NCBI GenBank assembly: GCA_900472485.1 | Contig: UCII01000017.1 | Coordinates: 1-64,000 of the forward strand | Length of the DNA: 64,000 nucleotides | Direction: 5' to 3' | DNA from: Hyphomicrobiales bacterium | GTDB taxonomy: Bacteria > Pseudomonadota > Alphaproteobacteria > Rhizobiales > Rhizobiaceae | Shown: in pieces, positions 27,155-34,736 of the stretch | Layout of the letters: each line of letters starts with the position of its first letter | Numbering within the stretch: the stretch's first letter is position 1 | The notes under the pieces: model-generated | The model's database searches: none | Seen by the model: only the letters and a program-made list of their open reading frames with translations | What the model was told of the DNA's origin: nothing | Position numbers and translations under genes: made by a program

Positions 27155-28243
27155 ATGAACATGACCGTCTCCCTTCCGCATCGCCACCTCGACCAGATGC
27201 AGCCCTGGAATGATAGGCAGCATGTGCTCGAATGCCTCTCGGCAACGCCCGAAGCGCCTGACGTGATGACCTTCACCTTCGGGTCCGACAAGGATAACTG
27301 GTTCCGTTATCTGCCGGGCCAGTTCGTGACGCTGGAGCTGCCGACGGCTCCGGAGCCGGTCATGCGCACCTATACGCTGTCGTCCACGCCGTCGCGGCCC
27401 TTCTCGGTCGCCGTGACGGTGAAGGCGCAAAAGGACAGCATCGGCACGCGCTGGATGTTCGAGAACCTGAAGCCAGGCATGCGCATCAAGGCTTTCGGCC
27501 CGCTCGGCGATTTCAGCCATGTCCGTCATCCCGGCGAGAAATATCTTTTCGTCTCGGCCGGCTCCGGCATCACGCCGATGATGTCGATGACGCGCTACAT
27601 GTCCGATATCGCACCGCTGTCTGATATCACCTTCGTCAACTGTTCGCGCAGCCCGGCCGACATCATCTTTCGTTCCGAGCTCGAATATCTCGCGCGCTTC
27701 ATGCCGAACCTCAATCTCGGTTTCATCGTCGAAGGCTGCGGCCGAACAGACCTCTGGTCGGGGTTGAAGGGTCGCATCGACAAGGCGAAGATCGGCCTGC
27801 TGGCGCCCGACTTCATGGACCGGACCATCTTCTGCTGCGGTCCGGAAGTCTTCATGGACGCCGTGCGCTCGATGCTCGAAGCGCATGGTTTCGACATGTC
27901 GCGCTATCATCAGGAAAGCTTCCAGCCGGCCAATGCGGCGACACCGCTTGCGGAAGTCTCCGACGATGCATCGGGCGAGGCGGCGACCACGATCCGCTTC
28001 ACCATGGCGGGCAAGGATGTCGTCTGCGCGGCGGGCCAGACCGTGCTTCAGGCGGCGCGCGGCGCCGGCGTGCGCATCGGTGCCGCCTGCGAATCCGGCC
28101 TCTGCGGGACATGCCGGGTCATGAAGCTCTCGGGCGAAGTCGAGATGAGCCATAATGGCGGCATCCTCGATGACGAGATCGACGAGGGCTATATCCTCGC
28201 CTGCTGTTCCCGCCCGAAGACGGACGTCCAGATCGAGGCTTAG
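27155..28243 (+). CDS. gbcB: Ferredoxin/flavin reductase component, GbcB-type
   Basis: A 362-residue electron-transfer partner. An N-terminal FAD domain (RTYTLSSTP for flavin, about 70-78) precedes an NAD(P)H domain (FVSAGSGITPMMSM; FCCGPEVFMDAV). The C-terminal plant-type [2Fe-2S] domain has C312-x4-C317-x2-C320-x29-C350. It passes electrons from NADH to GbcA. ATG at 27155 lies 2 bp after the gbcA stop, so translation is probably coupled and the pair shares the upstream cobalamin riboswitch. Confidence 0.9.
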   Translation: MNMTVSLPHRHLDQMQPWNDRQHVLECLSATPEAPDVMTFTFGSDKDNWFRYLPGQFVTLELPTAPEPVMRTYTLSSTPSRPFSVAVTVKAQKDSIGTRWMFENLKPGMRIKAFGPLGDFSHVRHPGEKYLFVSAGSGITPMMSMTRYMSDIAPLSDITFVNCSRSPADIIFRSELEYLARFMPNLNLGFIVEGCGRTDLWSGLKGRIDKAKIGLLAPDFMDRTIFCCGPEVFMDAVRSMLEAHGFDMSRYHQESFQPANAATPLAEVSDDASGEAATTIRFTMAGKDVVCAAGQTVLQAARGAGVRIGAACESGLCGTCRVMKLSGEVEMSHNGGILDDEIDEGYILACCSRPKTDVQIEA

Positions 28244-28270
28244 CATCGATCTAAGGGCGGTCGTACCGGC

Positions 28271-29281
28271 CTAGAAATCCTGGTAGTTCAGCTCGTTGAT
28301 CTCGACCGGCTTGGTTTGCGGGGTCGACGCGGTGACGACCGGGTCGATATCGGTCATGAGCGAAACGAGCATCTGCCGCGGTCCGCTGCACATCTGTGCA
28401 AGCGCGATCGTCAGGTCCGGCGCGGGCAGGGGTTTGGCCGGCAGGAGATCGCCCTGCGGCCAGATCCTCGCGAGCTGAACCTTCGTCATCGGCACGACAT
28501 TGACGTCGATATCGGTGAGCGTCCCCGGCACCCGATAGGGGCAGCTTTTCTCCGAGCAATTGTCCGACGAAGCGAACTGCCAGATGGCATAATTGTCCCA
28601 GTTGCCGAGTGGGAACGTGCCTTTGACATCAGGCTTGTAGCGCGCATACCACAAGGGCAGCCGCGACAGCAGCGGATAGGTACCCCGGTGATCGGCGATG
28701 TAGCGCGCCGTGTTGTGATTGACGTAGAGAATGGGATAGCGACCGGTTCTAACCTTGATGTGGGCGACATAGATCTGCGCATCGTCGAGCGACATGAATT
28801 GCGTCGCATCCATGCCGTCGATATCGAGCACCATCAGCTCGTCCGGCTGCGGATCGGCGTAAGCGAGAAAATGATTGGCCTGATCGATCGGATTGCCGGG
28901 CCGCCCCAGATGATAGGCGCCCCATAACAGGCCATTCGTCTTTGCCAGCATGCGCCGCGTTTGAAACAGCTCGCGGCTGACGGCGTATTTGCGCCACATA
29001 GTCCTGCAATGGGCCACCGTATCGCCGCCATGGTCGCCGGTGCAACTGAAGCTTTCAGGAAGTCCGTCGGACGCCTTGGAGATGAAGCCGGCAATGCGCT
29101 TGTCCTGCAGGAATGCAGTCCAGTCGATGGTGTTCAGCTCGTAAGCATCGACAATCAGGGCGTTTTTTGGATCGCCCCAGGGCTGGCTTTCACCGGCCGA
29201 AGGCTTGGAGACCGGCCCCATCAGGGTCAGGATCGTCAGCAAGCTGTAAATGAGGAGGTTACTTTTTCGGTATCCTTTCAT
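28271..29281 (-). CDS. Secreted GH25 muramidase-like protein
   Basis: A 336-residue protein with a signal peptide (KSNLLIYSLLTILTLMGPVSKPSAG). The GH25 fold is indicated by ALIVDAYELNTIDWTAF, GFISKASDGLP, LLWGAYHLGRPGNP, ELMVLDIDGMDA, PLWYARYKPDVKG and AIWQFASSD. GH25 lysozymes cleave beta-1,4 MurNAc-GlcNAc bonds. The usual DxE catalytic pair appears as DIDGMD, where the family often has D-x-E, so full activity is uncertain. The C-terminal ~80 residues are outside the domain. ATG at 29281 has a weak ribosome site. It is convergent with gbcAB and divergent from the BA14K gene. Confidence 0.82.
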   Translation of the reverse strand: MKGYRKSNLLIYSLLTILTLMGPVSKPSAGESQPWGDPKNALIVDAYELNTIDWTAFLQDKRIAGFISKASDGLPESFSCTGDHGGDTVAHCRTMWRKYAVSRELFQTRRMLAKTNGLLWGAYHLGRPGNPIDQANHFLAYADPQPDELMVLDIDGMDATQFMSLDDAQIYVAHIKVRTGRYPILYVNHNTARYIADHRGTYPLLSRLPLWYARYKPDVKGTFPLGNWDNYAIWQFASSDNCSEKSCPYRVPGTLTDIDVNVVPMTKVQLARIWPQGDLLPAKPLPAPDLTIALAQMCSGPRQMLVSLMTDIDPVVTASTPQTKPVEINELNYQDF

Positions 29282-29383
29282 GAAATAATAGTAAGGATTG
29301 CTGGTTAATCTTGGGTTAAGAAGGCAATCACTATAAATTCATCGTGGAGCCCCTCGTAACTCCTTAAGTCGGTAGGGATTTGA

Positions 29384-29409
29384 GGAACTAAATAACGCGC
29401 TGCCGCGTT
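29384..29409 (+). promoter_or_regulatory. EcfG/RpoE2-type general-stress promoter
   Basis: ggaac (29384-29388), a 17-base spacer and cgtt (29406-29409) match the alphaproteobacterial EcfG consensus GGAAC-N16/17-CGTT. It is oriented toward the BA14K gene, 114 bp before its start. Identified by eye only. Confidence 0.6.
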
Positions 29410-29522
29410 TCTTGTCGTCTATTCGGATATGCGACGAAGCAGGCAGCGAAACCTTGCTCGGGAAGCATTCCCGACATGAAACGCGTACAGGCTTGAGTAC
29501 CAGGCCGAACCAGGGAATGGAG

Positions 29523-29999
29523 ATGAAAATGCTTGGTTTCCGTGCAAAAATTGCGACAGTCGCCGTAACGGCTGCCGTCGCCCTGACGAGCTTCACACCG
29601 TCTTTTGCCATGCAGATGCCTGCCGCACCGATCGTAAAGCAGTCCGCGCCCACGCAGGCCGCGCCTGGTAATGTCGAACAGGTTCAGTGGCGCCATGGCG
29701 GTTACTATCGCCGCGGCTGGTACGGCGGCTACCGCGGTTATCGCGGCGGCTATCGTCATGGTTATCGCTACTATGATGGCTATTGGTTCCCGCTGGCAGC
29801 CTTCGGCGCCGGTGCTCTCGTCGGCGGCGCGATCGCCAGCCAGCCGCGCTATTATGAGCCGGCTCCGGCCCCGTCCGCTGGCATCAATCCGCGCCATGTC
29901 GGCTGGTGCGAGGCACGCTATCGCTCCTATCGCGCTTACGACAATACGTTCCAGCCGAATTCCGGCCCGCGCCGTCAGTGCTATTCGCCGTATTTCTAA
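29523..29999 (+). CDS. BA14K family protein
   Basis: A 158-residue secreted or membrane-associated protein. After the signal peptide (MKMLGFRAKIATVAVTAAVA ... SFA) comes a Gly/Tyr/Arg-rich tract (YYRRGWYGGYRGYRGGYRHG), a hydrophobic helix (FPLAAFGAGALVGGAIAS) and the C-terminal BA14K motif with WCEARYRSYRAYDNTFQP and a final C-Y-S-P-Y-F. BA14K is an immunoreactive lectin-like Brucella protein family common in rhizobia. Start at 29523 (or 29529) is ambiguous; gggaatggag provides either ribosome site. An EcfG-like promoter lies upstream and a strong terminator downstream. Confidence 0.9.
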   Translation: MKMLGFRAKIATVAVTAAVALTSFTPSFAMQMPAAPIVKQSAPTQAAPGNVEQVQWRHGGYYRRGWYGGYRGYRGGYRHGYRYYDGYWFPLAAFGAGALVGGAIASQPRYYEPAPAPSAGINPRHVGWCEARYRSYRAYDNTFQPNSGPRRQCYSPYF

Positions 30000-30025
30000 G
30001 CGGCAATTTCAGAACGACAAATGCC

Positions 30026-30056
30026 AGCCGCCCGGTTTTTCGCCGGGCGGCTTTTT
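30026..30056. terminator. Rho-independent terminator
   Basis: Perfect 10-bp stem agccgcccgg (30026-30035) / ccgggcggct (30043-30052) followed by ttttt. It ends the BA14K transcript and, on the other strand, may end the corA-like gene. Confidence 0.9.
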
Positions 30057-30069
30057 GCATGGTTCAATG

Positions 30070-31071
30070 TCAGAGAATGTTCACTCGCCTGAGCAGCCAC
30101 CATGCCAGCAGCATGGAGGCGATGATGAACCCTACTGCATATCCGGTGCCGCTTGCGCCGCCCGCTAGCGGCAACCCCGATGTATTCATGCCGAAGAAGC
30201 CGGTCACCAGCGTCGGGGGCAGCAGAAATGCTGTCATGATCGACAGGATATAGAGATGCCGATTGATCTCGGAGGCGAGCTTCGAATCGATCTCTTCGTG
30301 TAGCAGTCTGGCCCGTTCCTGCAGTGCATAGACGTCATGCTCGACCGCTTCGAGGCGCCCCGTCAGCCGGGCCGCAACATCCTCGAAGCCGAGCGGCATT
30401 TCCTCATCGTCCGAGGCGGCGGCATGGCGCATCAGCGAGAGAACGGTGCGCAGATGCCGATGCAGGCGCACGATTGTCCTGCGGATGGGCGGAAGCTTGG
30501 CGCGCTCGTCGCGCGACGTATTGCCGTGGACGAAATCCTCTATGCCATTCAGCTCTTCGCTGATTTCGATGACGACGGAGATCAGGGTTCGTTGGAACTC
30601 GACGACGATCAGCTCGAAAATATCCACGGGATTGGAAAATCGTGCGGCGTTCTTTTCGATCAGCACCCGGGTCCGGTCCAGGCTGCGCAGCGGCTGCAGC
30701 CGGGTGGTTATCAGCACGCGATCGGTCAGCGCGAAATGCAGCCAGCCGATGTCGTGGGTGTTGTGGGCAAAATCGCGCTGGAAGTCGACCAATGTGCCGA
30801 AAAGCATCTGCTCGTCGACCGTGATCGTTGCATGTGTTTCATGCGTGGTCAGCGCTATGCGGGCGGCTTCGTTCAGCCCCGGCGCATCCTCGAGGAAGGC
30901 CGGCACCCGTGCATCGACGAGGTTGAGGTGCAGCCAGAGAAAGCCGTCGTCGCGGAACAGCCTCGAACGATCGGTGTCGTCAGGCAGGCGCTCCGGCTTG
31001 GTTTCACCGGGACGGAGACGGTATGCCCAGATAAAGCCTGGTATGGTATTGGCTGACGTGAGCGTGTTCAT
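30070..31071 (-). CDS. CorA/ZntB-type metal ion transporter
   Basis: A 333-residue CorA-superfamily channel. A large cytoplasmic N-terminal funnel with long charged helices (GNTSRDERAKLPPIRRTIVRL) is followed by two C-terminal membrane helices; the signature GFFGMNTSGLP lies just before the second. The GMN loop selects hydrated divalent cations; ZntB homologues transport zinc rather than magnesium, and I cannot decide between them. No good Shine-Dalgarno precedes the ATG at 31071. Single gene facing the acyl-CoA dehydrogenase gene divergently. Confidence 0.88.
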   Translation of the reverse strand: MNTLTSANTIPGFIWAYRLRPGETKPERLPDDTDRSRLFRDDGFLWLHLNLVDARVPAFLEDAPGLNEAARIALTTHETHATITVDEQMLFGTLVDFQRDFAHNTHDIGWLHFALTDRVLITTRLQPLRSLDRTRVLIEKNAARFSNPVDIFELIVVEFQRTLISVVIEISEELNGIEDFVHGNTSRDERAKLPPIRRTIVRLHRHLRTVLSLMRHAAASDDEEMPLGFEDVAARLTGRLEAVEHDVYALQERARLLHEEIDSKLASEINRHLYILSIMTAFLLPPTLVTGFFGMNTSGLPLAGGASGTGYAVGFIIASMLLAWWLLRRVNIL

Positions 31072-31264
31072 GGGGGCATCGTTCGCTTTGTCTGAACAGT
31101 TGCCTTAGTCTTCGTTCATGACGATTGTTTATGCAAGTCCGTGCTTTCGCGGAATAATCGCAGAGATAGGCGGCGATGTCACAGCCGCTCGGCGCGCGTA
31201 AGACGCATGTCACCTTCGGGTTCGCGAGACGGTGGAAATCGATGCCTCCTGCCATTTGAAAAAA

Positions 31265-31280
31265 TTGACGTTTACGTAAA
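31265..31280. promoter_or_regulatory. LiuR-like palindromic operator
   Basis: ttgacgtttacgtaaa is a palindrome of the form TTnACGTwwACGTnAA, resembling the binding site of MerR-family LiuR regulators of branched-chain amino-acid and acyl-CoA catabolism. It lies 80 bp before the acyl-CoA dehydrogenase start. The regulator is not in the window. Confidence 0.5.
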
Positions 31281-31359
31281 AATAAACTAGCTATAGCCAC
31301 AAATGGCCGATGGTCCGGATGAGGCGGGTCATTGCCAGTACCATCCGGAGGAAATCATC

Positions 31360-33138
31360 ATGTACAAGGCGCCTGTCGAAGAAATTGCGTTCACGCTGAA
31401 ACATGTCGCCGGCATGGAGCGTGCCATGGAAGAGGGTGTTCTCGGCGATCTCAGCACCGATCTTGTCGATGCTATCCTGTCGGAAGCCGGGCGTTTCGCC
31501 GGTGAGGCGGTGGAGCCGCTCGCTGAGAATGGCGACAGGCAAGGCGCAAGGCTGGTGGATGGCAAGGTGGTTCTTCCCGATGGCTGGGAGAAGCTCTATC
31601 GCGACTGGATCACTGGCGGCTGGAATGGCCTGACCGCGCCGGAGGAGTTTGGCGGGCAGGGCTTGCCGCACATGCTGAATATCGCTGCGCTGGAAATGTG
31701 GAATTCCGCTTCGATGGCCTTCGGCCTTGCGCCGACGCTGACCATGGGGGCGGTCGAAGCGTTACGGGCACACGGCAGCGAAGACCTCAAGAAGACATAT
31801 CTGGCAAAGCTCGTCTCCGGCGAGTGGACGGGGACCATGAATCTGACGGAGCCCCATGCCGGCTCCGATGTCGGCGCGCTGCGCTCCCGCGCCGAACGCC
31901 GCGATGATGGCACCTATCGCATCTTTGGCCAGAAGATTTTCATCACCTGGGGCGATCACGAGGCCACCGAGAACATCATCCATCTCGTTCTCGCCCGCCT
32001 TCCGGATGCGCCTGCCGGCACGCGCGGCATTTCGCTGTTTCTCGTGCCGAAATTCCTTGTGAATGGGGATGGCTCGCTCGGTGCCCGCAACGATCTTTTC
32101 GTGCATTCGCTGGAACATAAGCTCGGCATCCATGGCTCACCGACCTGCACGATGATCTATGGCGATGGCAAATACGGTGCGGAAAAGGGAGCCGTCGGCT
32201 GGCTGGTAGGCGAGGAAAACAAGGGCCTCGCCTGCATGTTCACGATGATGAACAATGCCAGATTGGCTGTCGGCATCCAGGGTGTCGCGATTGCTGAAGC
32301 CGCGACCCAGAAGGCCATCGCCTATGCCCGCGAGCGCACCCAGGGCCGCGCGCCAGGCACGGCCGCATCGGGCATGAGCCCGATCATTGAGCATCCCGAC
32401 GTTGCCCGCATGCTGTTGACGATGAAGGCTTTGACGCAGGGCTCACGCGCGATCTGCTACGCCTGTGCGCAGGCGATCGACATGTCGCATCGCGATCCCG
32501 AGAGAGCAAAATATTGGCAGGAGCGCGCAGCCCTGTTGACGCCGATCGCTAAATCCTTCTCCACCGATGCCGGCGTCGATGCCGCCTCGCTTGGTGTCCA
32601 GGTTCATGGCGGCATGGGCTTCATCGAAGAGACCGGAGCGGCGCGCCTGCTGCGCGATGTGCGCATCGCGCCGATCTACGAAGGCACCAACGGCATTCAG
32701 GCTATCGATCTGGTGACGCGCAAGCTGACCATCGGTAATGGCGATCATCTGCGCGGTTTCATCGCCGAATTGCGTGAGATCGCCGATAATGTCGCGAAGT
32801 CCAATCTCGAAGGTTTCGGCGAAACGGCACCCCGGCTGCAGGCGGCCGTTGCCGATCTCGAAAGGACGAGCGAATGGCTCTTATCGAAACAGGCGGATGG
32901 CGCCGCTGCCGAAGCTCTGGCGGGCGCCACGCCTTACCAGCGGCTTTTCGGTCTCGTGCTAACAGGCTCTTATCTGGCCAAGGGTGGCCTTACCGAGGCC
33001 GGCGACGGCGAGGGGGCCAAGCGCATCGCGCTCTGCCGCTTCGCTGCCGAAAACCTCCTAGCCGAGACCGCCGCTCTCTCCGATCGGGTCATCGCCGGCG
33101 CATCCAGCCTCGAAGCCGCCCGCGCCGCATTAGCCTGA
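31360..33138 (+). CDS. Acyl-CoA dehydrogenase (DmdC-like, with C-terminal domain)
   Basis: A 592-residue FAD enzyme, of the long class carrying an extra C-terminal helical domain, related to DmdC and AcdA. Family signatures are MNLTEPHAGSDVGALRS, KIFITWGDHE, LGVQVHGGMGFIEETGAAR and YEGTNGIQAIDL; the Glu of YEGT (E441) is the probable catalytic base. It oxidises an acyl-CoA to the 2-enoyl-CoA; chain preference unknown. ATG at 31360 follows GGAGG at 31348-31352, the best ribosome site of the region; the open frame starts earlier without homology. It is followed 9 bp later by an enoyl-CoA hydratase, so both form a beta-oxidation-type operon behind the LiuR-like site. Confidence 0.93.
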   Translation: MYKAPVEEIAFTLKHVAGMERAMEEGVLGDLSTDLVDAILSEAGRFAGEAVEPLAENGDRQGARLVDGKVVLPDGWEKLYRDWITGGWNGLTAPEEFGGQGLPHMLNIAALEMWNSASMAFGLAPTLTMGAVEALRAHGSEDLKKTYLAKLVSGEWTGTMNLTEPHAGSDVGALRSRAERRDDGTYRIFGQKIFITWGDHEATENIIHLVLARLPDAPAGTRGISLFLVPKFLVNGDGSLGARNDLFVHSLEHKLGIHGSPTCTMIYGDGKYGAEKGAVGWLVGEENKGLACMFTMMNNARLAVGIQGVAIAEAATQKAIAYARERTQGRAPGTAASGMSPIIEHPDVARMLLTMKALTQGSRAICYACAQAIDMSHRDPERAKYWQERAALLTPIAKSFSTDAGVDAASLGVQVHGGMGFIEETGAARLLRDVRIAPIYEGTNGIQAIDLVTRKLTIGNGDHLRGFIAELREIADNVAKSNLEGFGETAPRLQAAVADLERTSEWLLSKQADGAAAEALAGATPYQRLFGLVLTGSYLAKGGLTEAGDGEGAKRIALCRFAAENLLAETAALSDRVIAGASSLEAARAALA

Positions 33139-33147
33139 GGAAAAGCC

Positions 33148-33900
33148 ATGAACGACCATATCCTGATCGAACGCCCCGAGTCCGCACCGTATATCCAGAT
33201 CATCCGGTTCAACCGGCCGGAAAAGAAGAACGCCATCACCCGCGCCATGTATCAGACGATGACCGAGGCGCTGAAGGCGGCGGAGGCCGCGCCGGATATC
33301 TGCGTCCACGTCTTTCTCGGCACGGAAGGCTGTTTTTCGGCCGGCAACGATCTGGCCGATTTCCTTGCCTTCGCCATGAGCGGCAATATGGGGCGCGAAG
33401 TCATTGATTTTCTCGTTGCACTGGCGAGCACGAAGAAGCCCGTCGTCTCCGGCGTCGATGGTCTGGCGATCGGCATTGGCACGACGATCCATCTGCATTG
33501 CGATCTGACTGTTGCCTCCGACCGCAGCCTGTTCAGGACACCCTTCGTCGATCTTGCGCTGGTTCCGGAAGCGGCTTCGAGCCTGCTTGCTCCGCGCGTG
33601 ATGGGCCATCAACGCGCCTTCGCGCTGCTTGCGCTCGGCGAAGGCCTTTCCGCTTCTGACGCTAAGGAAGCGGGCCTGATCTGGAAGGTGGCGTCACCCG
33701 ACGCGGTGGAGGCCGAAACGCTGTCTCTGGCCGCAAAACTCACCGCCAAGCCGCCCGAGGCCCTTCGGATCGCACGTGATCTCATGCGGGGTCCTCCCGA
33801 TGCTGTCCTCGACCGCATCCAGAAAGAGGCCGAACATTTCGCCGCCCAGCTGAAAAGCGCCGAAGCCCGCGCGGCTTTCGAAGCTTTCATGAGGCGATGA
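33148..33900 (+). CDS. Enoyl-CoA hydratase/isomerase family protein
   Basis: A 250-residue crotonase-fold enzyme. The oxyanion-hole segments are CFSAGNDLADF (62-72) and GVDGLAIGIGTTI (102-114). A Glu in VPEAAS (about 140) occupies the region of one catalytic acid; the second usual Glu (of the GEAD-type loop) is not evident, so hydratase versus isomerase is unclear. ATG at 33148 has gaggaaaa upstream and lies 9 bp after the dehydrogenase stop, consistent with one transcript. Substrate inferred from the neighbour, not from the sequence. Confidence 0.9.
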   Translation: MNDHILIERPESAPYIQIIRFNRPEKKNAITRAMYQTMTEALKAAEAAPDICVHVFLGTEGCFSAGNDLADFLAFAMSGNMGREVIDFLVALASTKKPVVSGVDGLAIGIGTTIHLHCDLTVASDRSLFRTPFVDLALVPEAASSLLAPRVMGHQRAFALLALGEGLSASDAKEAGLIWKVASPDAVEAETLSLAAKLTAKPPEALRIARDLMRGPPDAVLDRIQKEAEHFAAQLKSAEARAAFEAFMRR

Positions 33901-33912
33901 AGCTCATCCGCA

Positions 33913-33955
33913 CCCGTGGTTCGAGACGGCCTAGCAGGCGTCCTCACCACGCGGG
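33913..33955. repeat. Family C palindromic element, degenerate copy
   Basis: cccgtggttcgagacggcct ... ctcaccacgcggg is a diverged copy, in inverted orientation, of the element at 34138-34182. It lies 12 bp after the hydratase stop and can fold on itself. Confidence 0.75.
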
Positions 33956-34060
33956 CTGGTCCTCCCTGCTGAAGGCGACCGGCAAGATTCGTCCGCGGTT
34001 CAGATGGTTCTTGAGCCTAGATTACTTTATGCATTTTCAGATTTGAGGAGGCTTCATCCT

Positions 34061-34092
34061 GAGCCCGTCGAAGGGTGAGCCTGTCGAAAGGT
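34061..34092. repeat. Tandem 16-bp repeat
   Basis: gagcccgtcgaagggt followed directly by gagcctgtcgaaaggt, two copies differing at two positions. The same gagcctgtcgaagg core is a widespread intergenic motif in alphaproteobacteria. Confidence 0.7.
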
Positions 34093-34137
34093 GAACGTGA
34101 CGGAAGTTGGCTTACTTGAAACGCGGCAACCCTTCCG

Positions 34138-34182
34138 CCCTCATGGTGAGGAGGCCTGCAAGGCCGTCTCGAACCACGAGGG
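34138..34182. repeat. Family C palindromic element, left inverted copy
   Basis: 45 bp (ccctcatggtgaggaggcct ... ccacgaggg). It is an exact reverse complement of 34577-34621. Its outer arms CCCTCATGGT / ACCACGAGGG also pair within the copy with one mismatch. It ends 8 bp before the GIY-YIG stop codon. Confidence 0.95.
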
Positions 34183-34190
34183 TCGGCCCG

Positions 34191-34511
34191 TTAATCCCCA
34201 TTCTGCTTCCTTTCCGCCGACCCACGGCTAGCCAAAGCAGGCAATGCTTCGTAGTCGAAAGCAATCAGCGCCTCCTTCTTCCGGCGCGACCAACCCTTGA
34301 TCTGGCGTTCGCGGGCGATGGCGTCGATGATGCGATCATAGACTTCCTGAAACACCAATTCGACGGGCCGGCGCTTGGCGGTATAGCCATCATAGAGACC
34401 TGCATTGTGCTCCCAGACGCGGGCCTCGATCGGCTGCTTTGTCAGGCCTGTATAATAAGAGCCATCGCTACAGCGAAGGATATAGACGGTGGCTTCCACG
34501 ATAGCGCTCAC
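34191..34511 (-). CDS. GIY-YIG endonuclease domain protein
   Basis: A 106-residue single-domain protein of the UPF0213/YhbQ type. The nuclease signature appears as VYILRCSDGSYYTGLT (residues 9-24; the GIY equivalent is VYI and YIG is YTG), with the catalytic Arg in IEARVWEHNAG and Glu in IIDAIARERQIKGW. The tail is lysine/arginine rich. The start at 34511 is GTG with no obvious ribosome site; GTG at residue 5 is an alternative. Cellular role of the family is poorly defined. The gene lies wholly between two perfect 45-bp inverted repeats, with its stop about 8 bp from the left one. Confidence 0.87.
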   Translation of the reverse strand: MSAIVEATVYILRCSDGSYYTGLTKQPIEARVWEHNAGLYDGYTAKRRPVELVFQEVYDRIIDAIARERQIKGWSRRKKEALIAFDYEALPALASRGSAERKQNGD

Positions 34512-34576
34512 AAACTGGAGATGAGCTATTTTCTACCATTTGGTGTGCGGCGGGATCAATTCTTTTCCCTCATCCG

Positions 34577-34621
34577 CCCTCGTGGTTCGAGACGGCCTTG
34601 CAGGCCTCCTCACCATGAGGG
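34577..34621. repeat. Family C palindromic element, right inverted copy
   Basis: 45 bp, identical to the reverse complement of 34138-34182 at all positions compared. Together the two copies bound a 484-bp unit that contains the GIY-YIG gene. Confidence 0.95.
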
Positions 34622-34657
34622 CTAACCTCTGGCGTATCTCGATCGTGAGCCACTCCG

Positions 34658-34708
34658 CCCTCATGGTGAGGTGCGAAGCCCTTAGGGCGTAGCCTCGAAC
34701 CACGAGGG
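34658..34708. repeat. Family C palindromic element, variant core
   Basis: Same outer arms (ccctcatggtgaggtgcgaa ... cgaaccacgaggg) as the 45-bp copies but with a different core (agcccttagggcgt). It lies between the GIY-YIG unit and the RNA methyltransferase stop codon, 29 bp away. Confidence 0.85.
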
Positions 34709-34736
34709 TCGGCCACCGAATTCGTGGCGAAGATAA

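Noticed and set aside
34061..34092. Possible CRISPR-like repeat
   Set aside because: Two adjacent 16-bp copies without spacers; a tandem duplication, not an array.
33913..34713. Possible tRNA because of gttcga sequences
   Set aside because: The gttcgag strings belong to the family C palindrome; no acceptor stem or cloverleaf is present.
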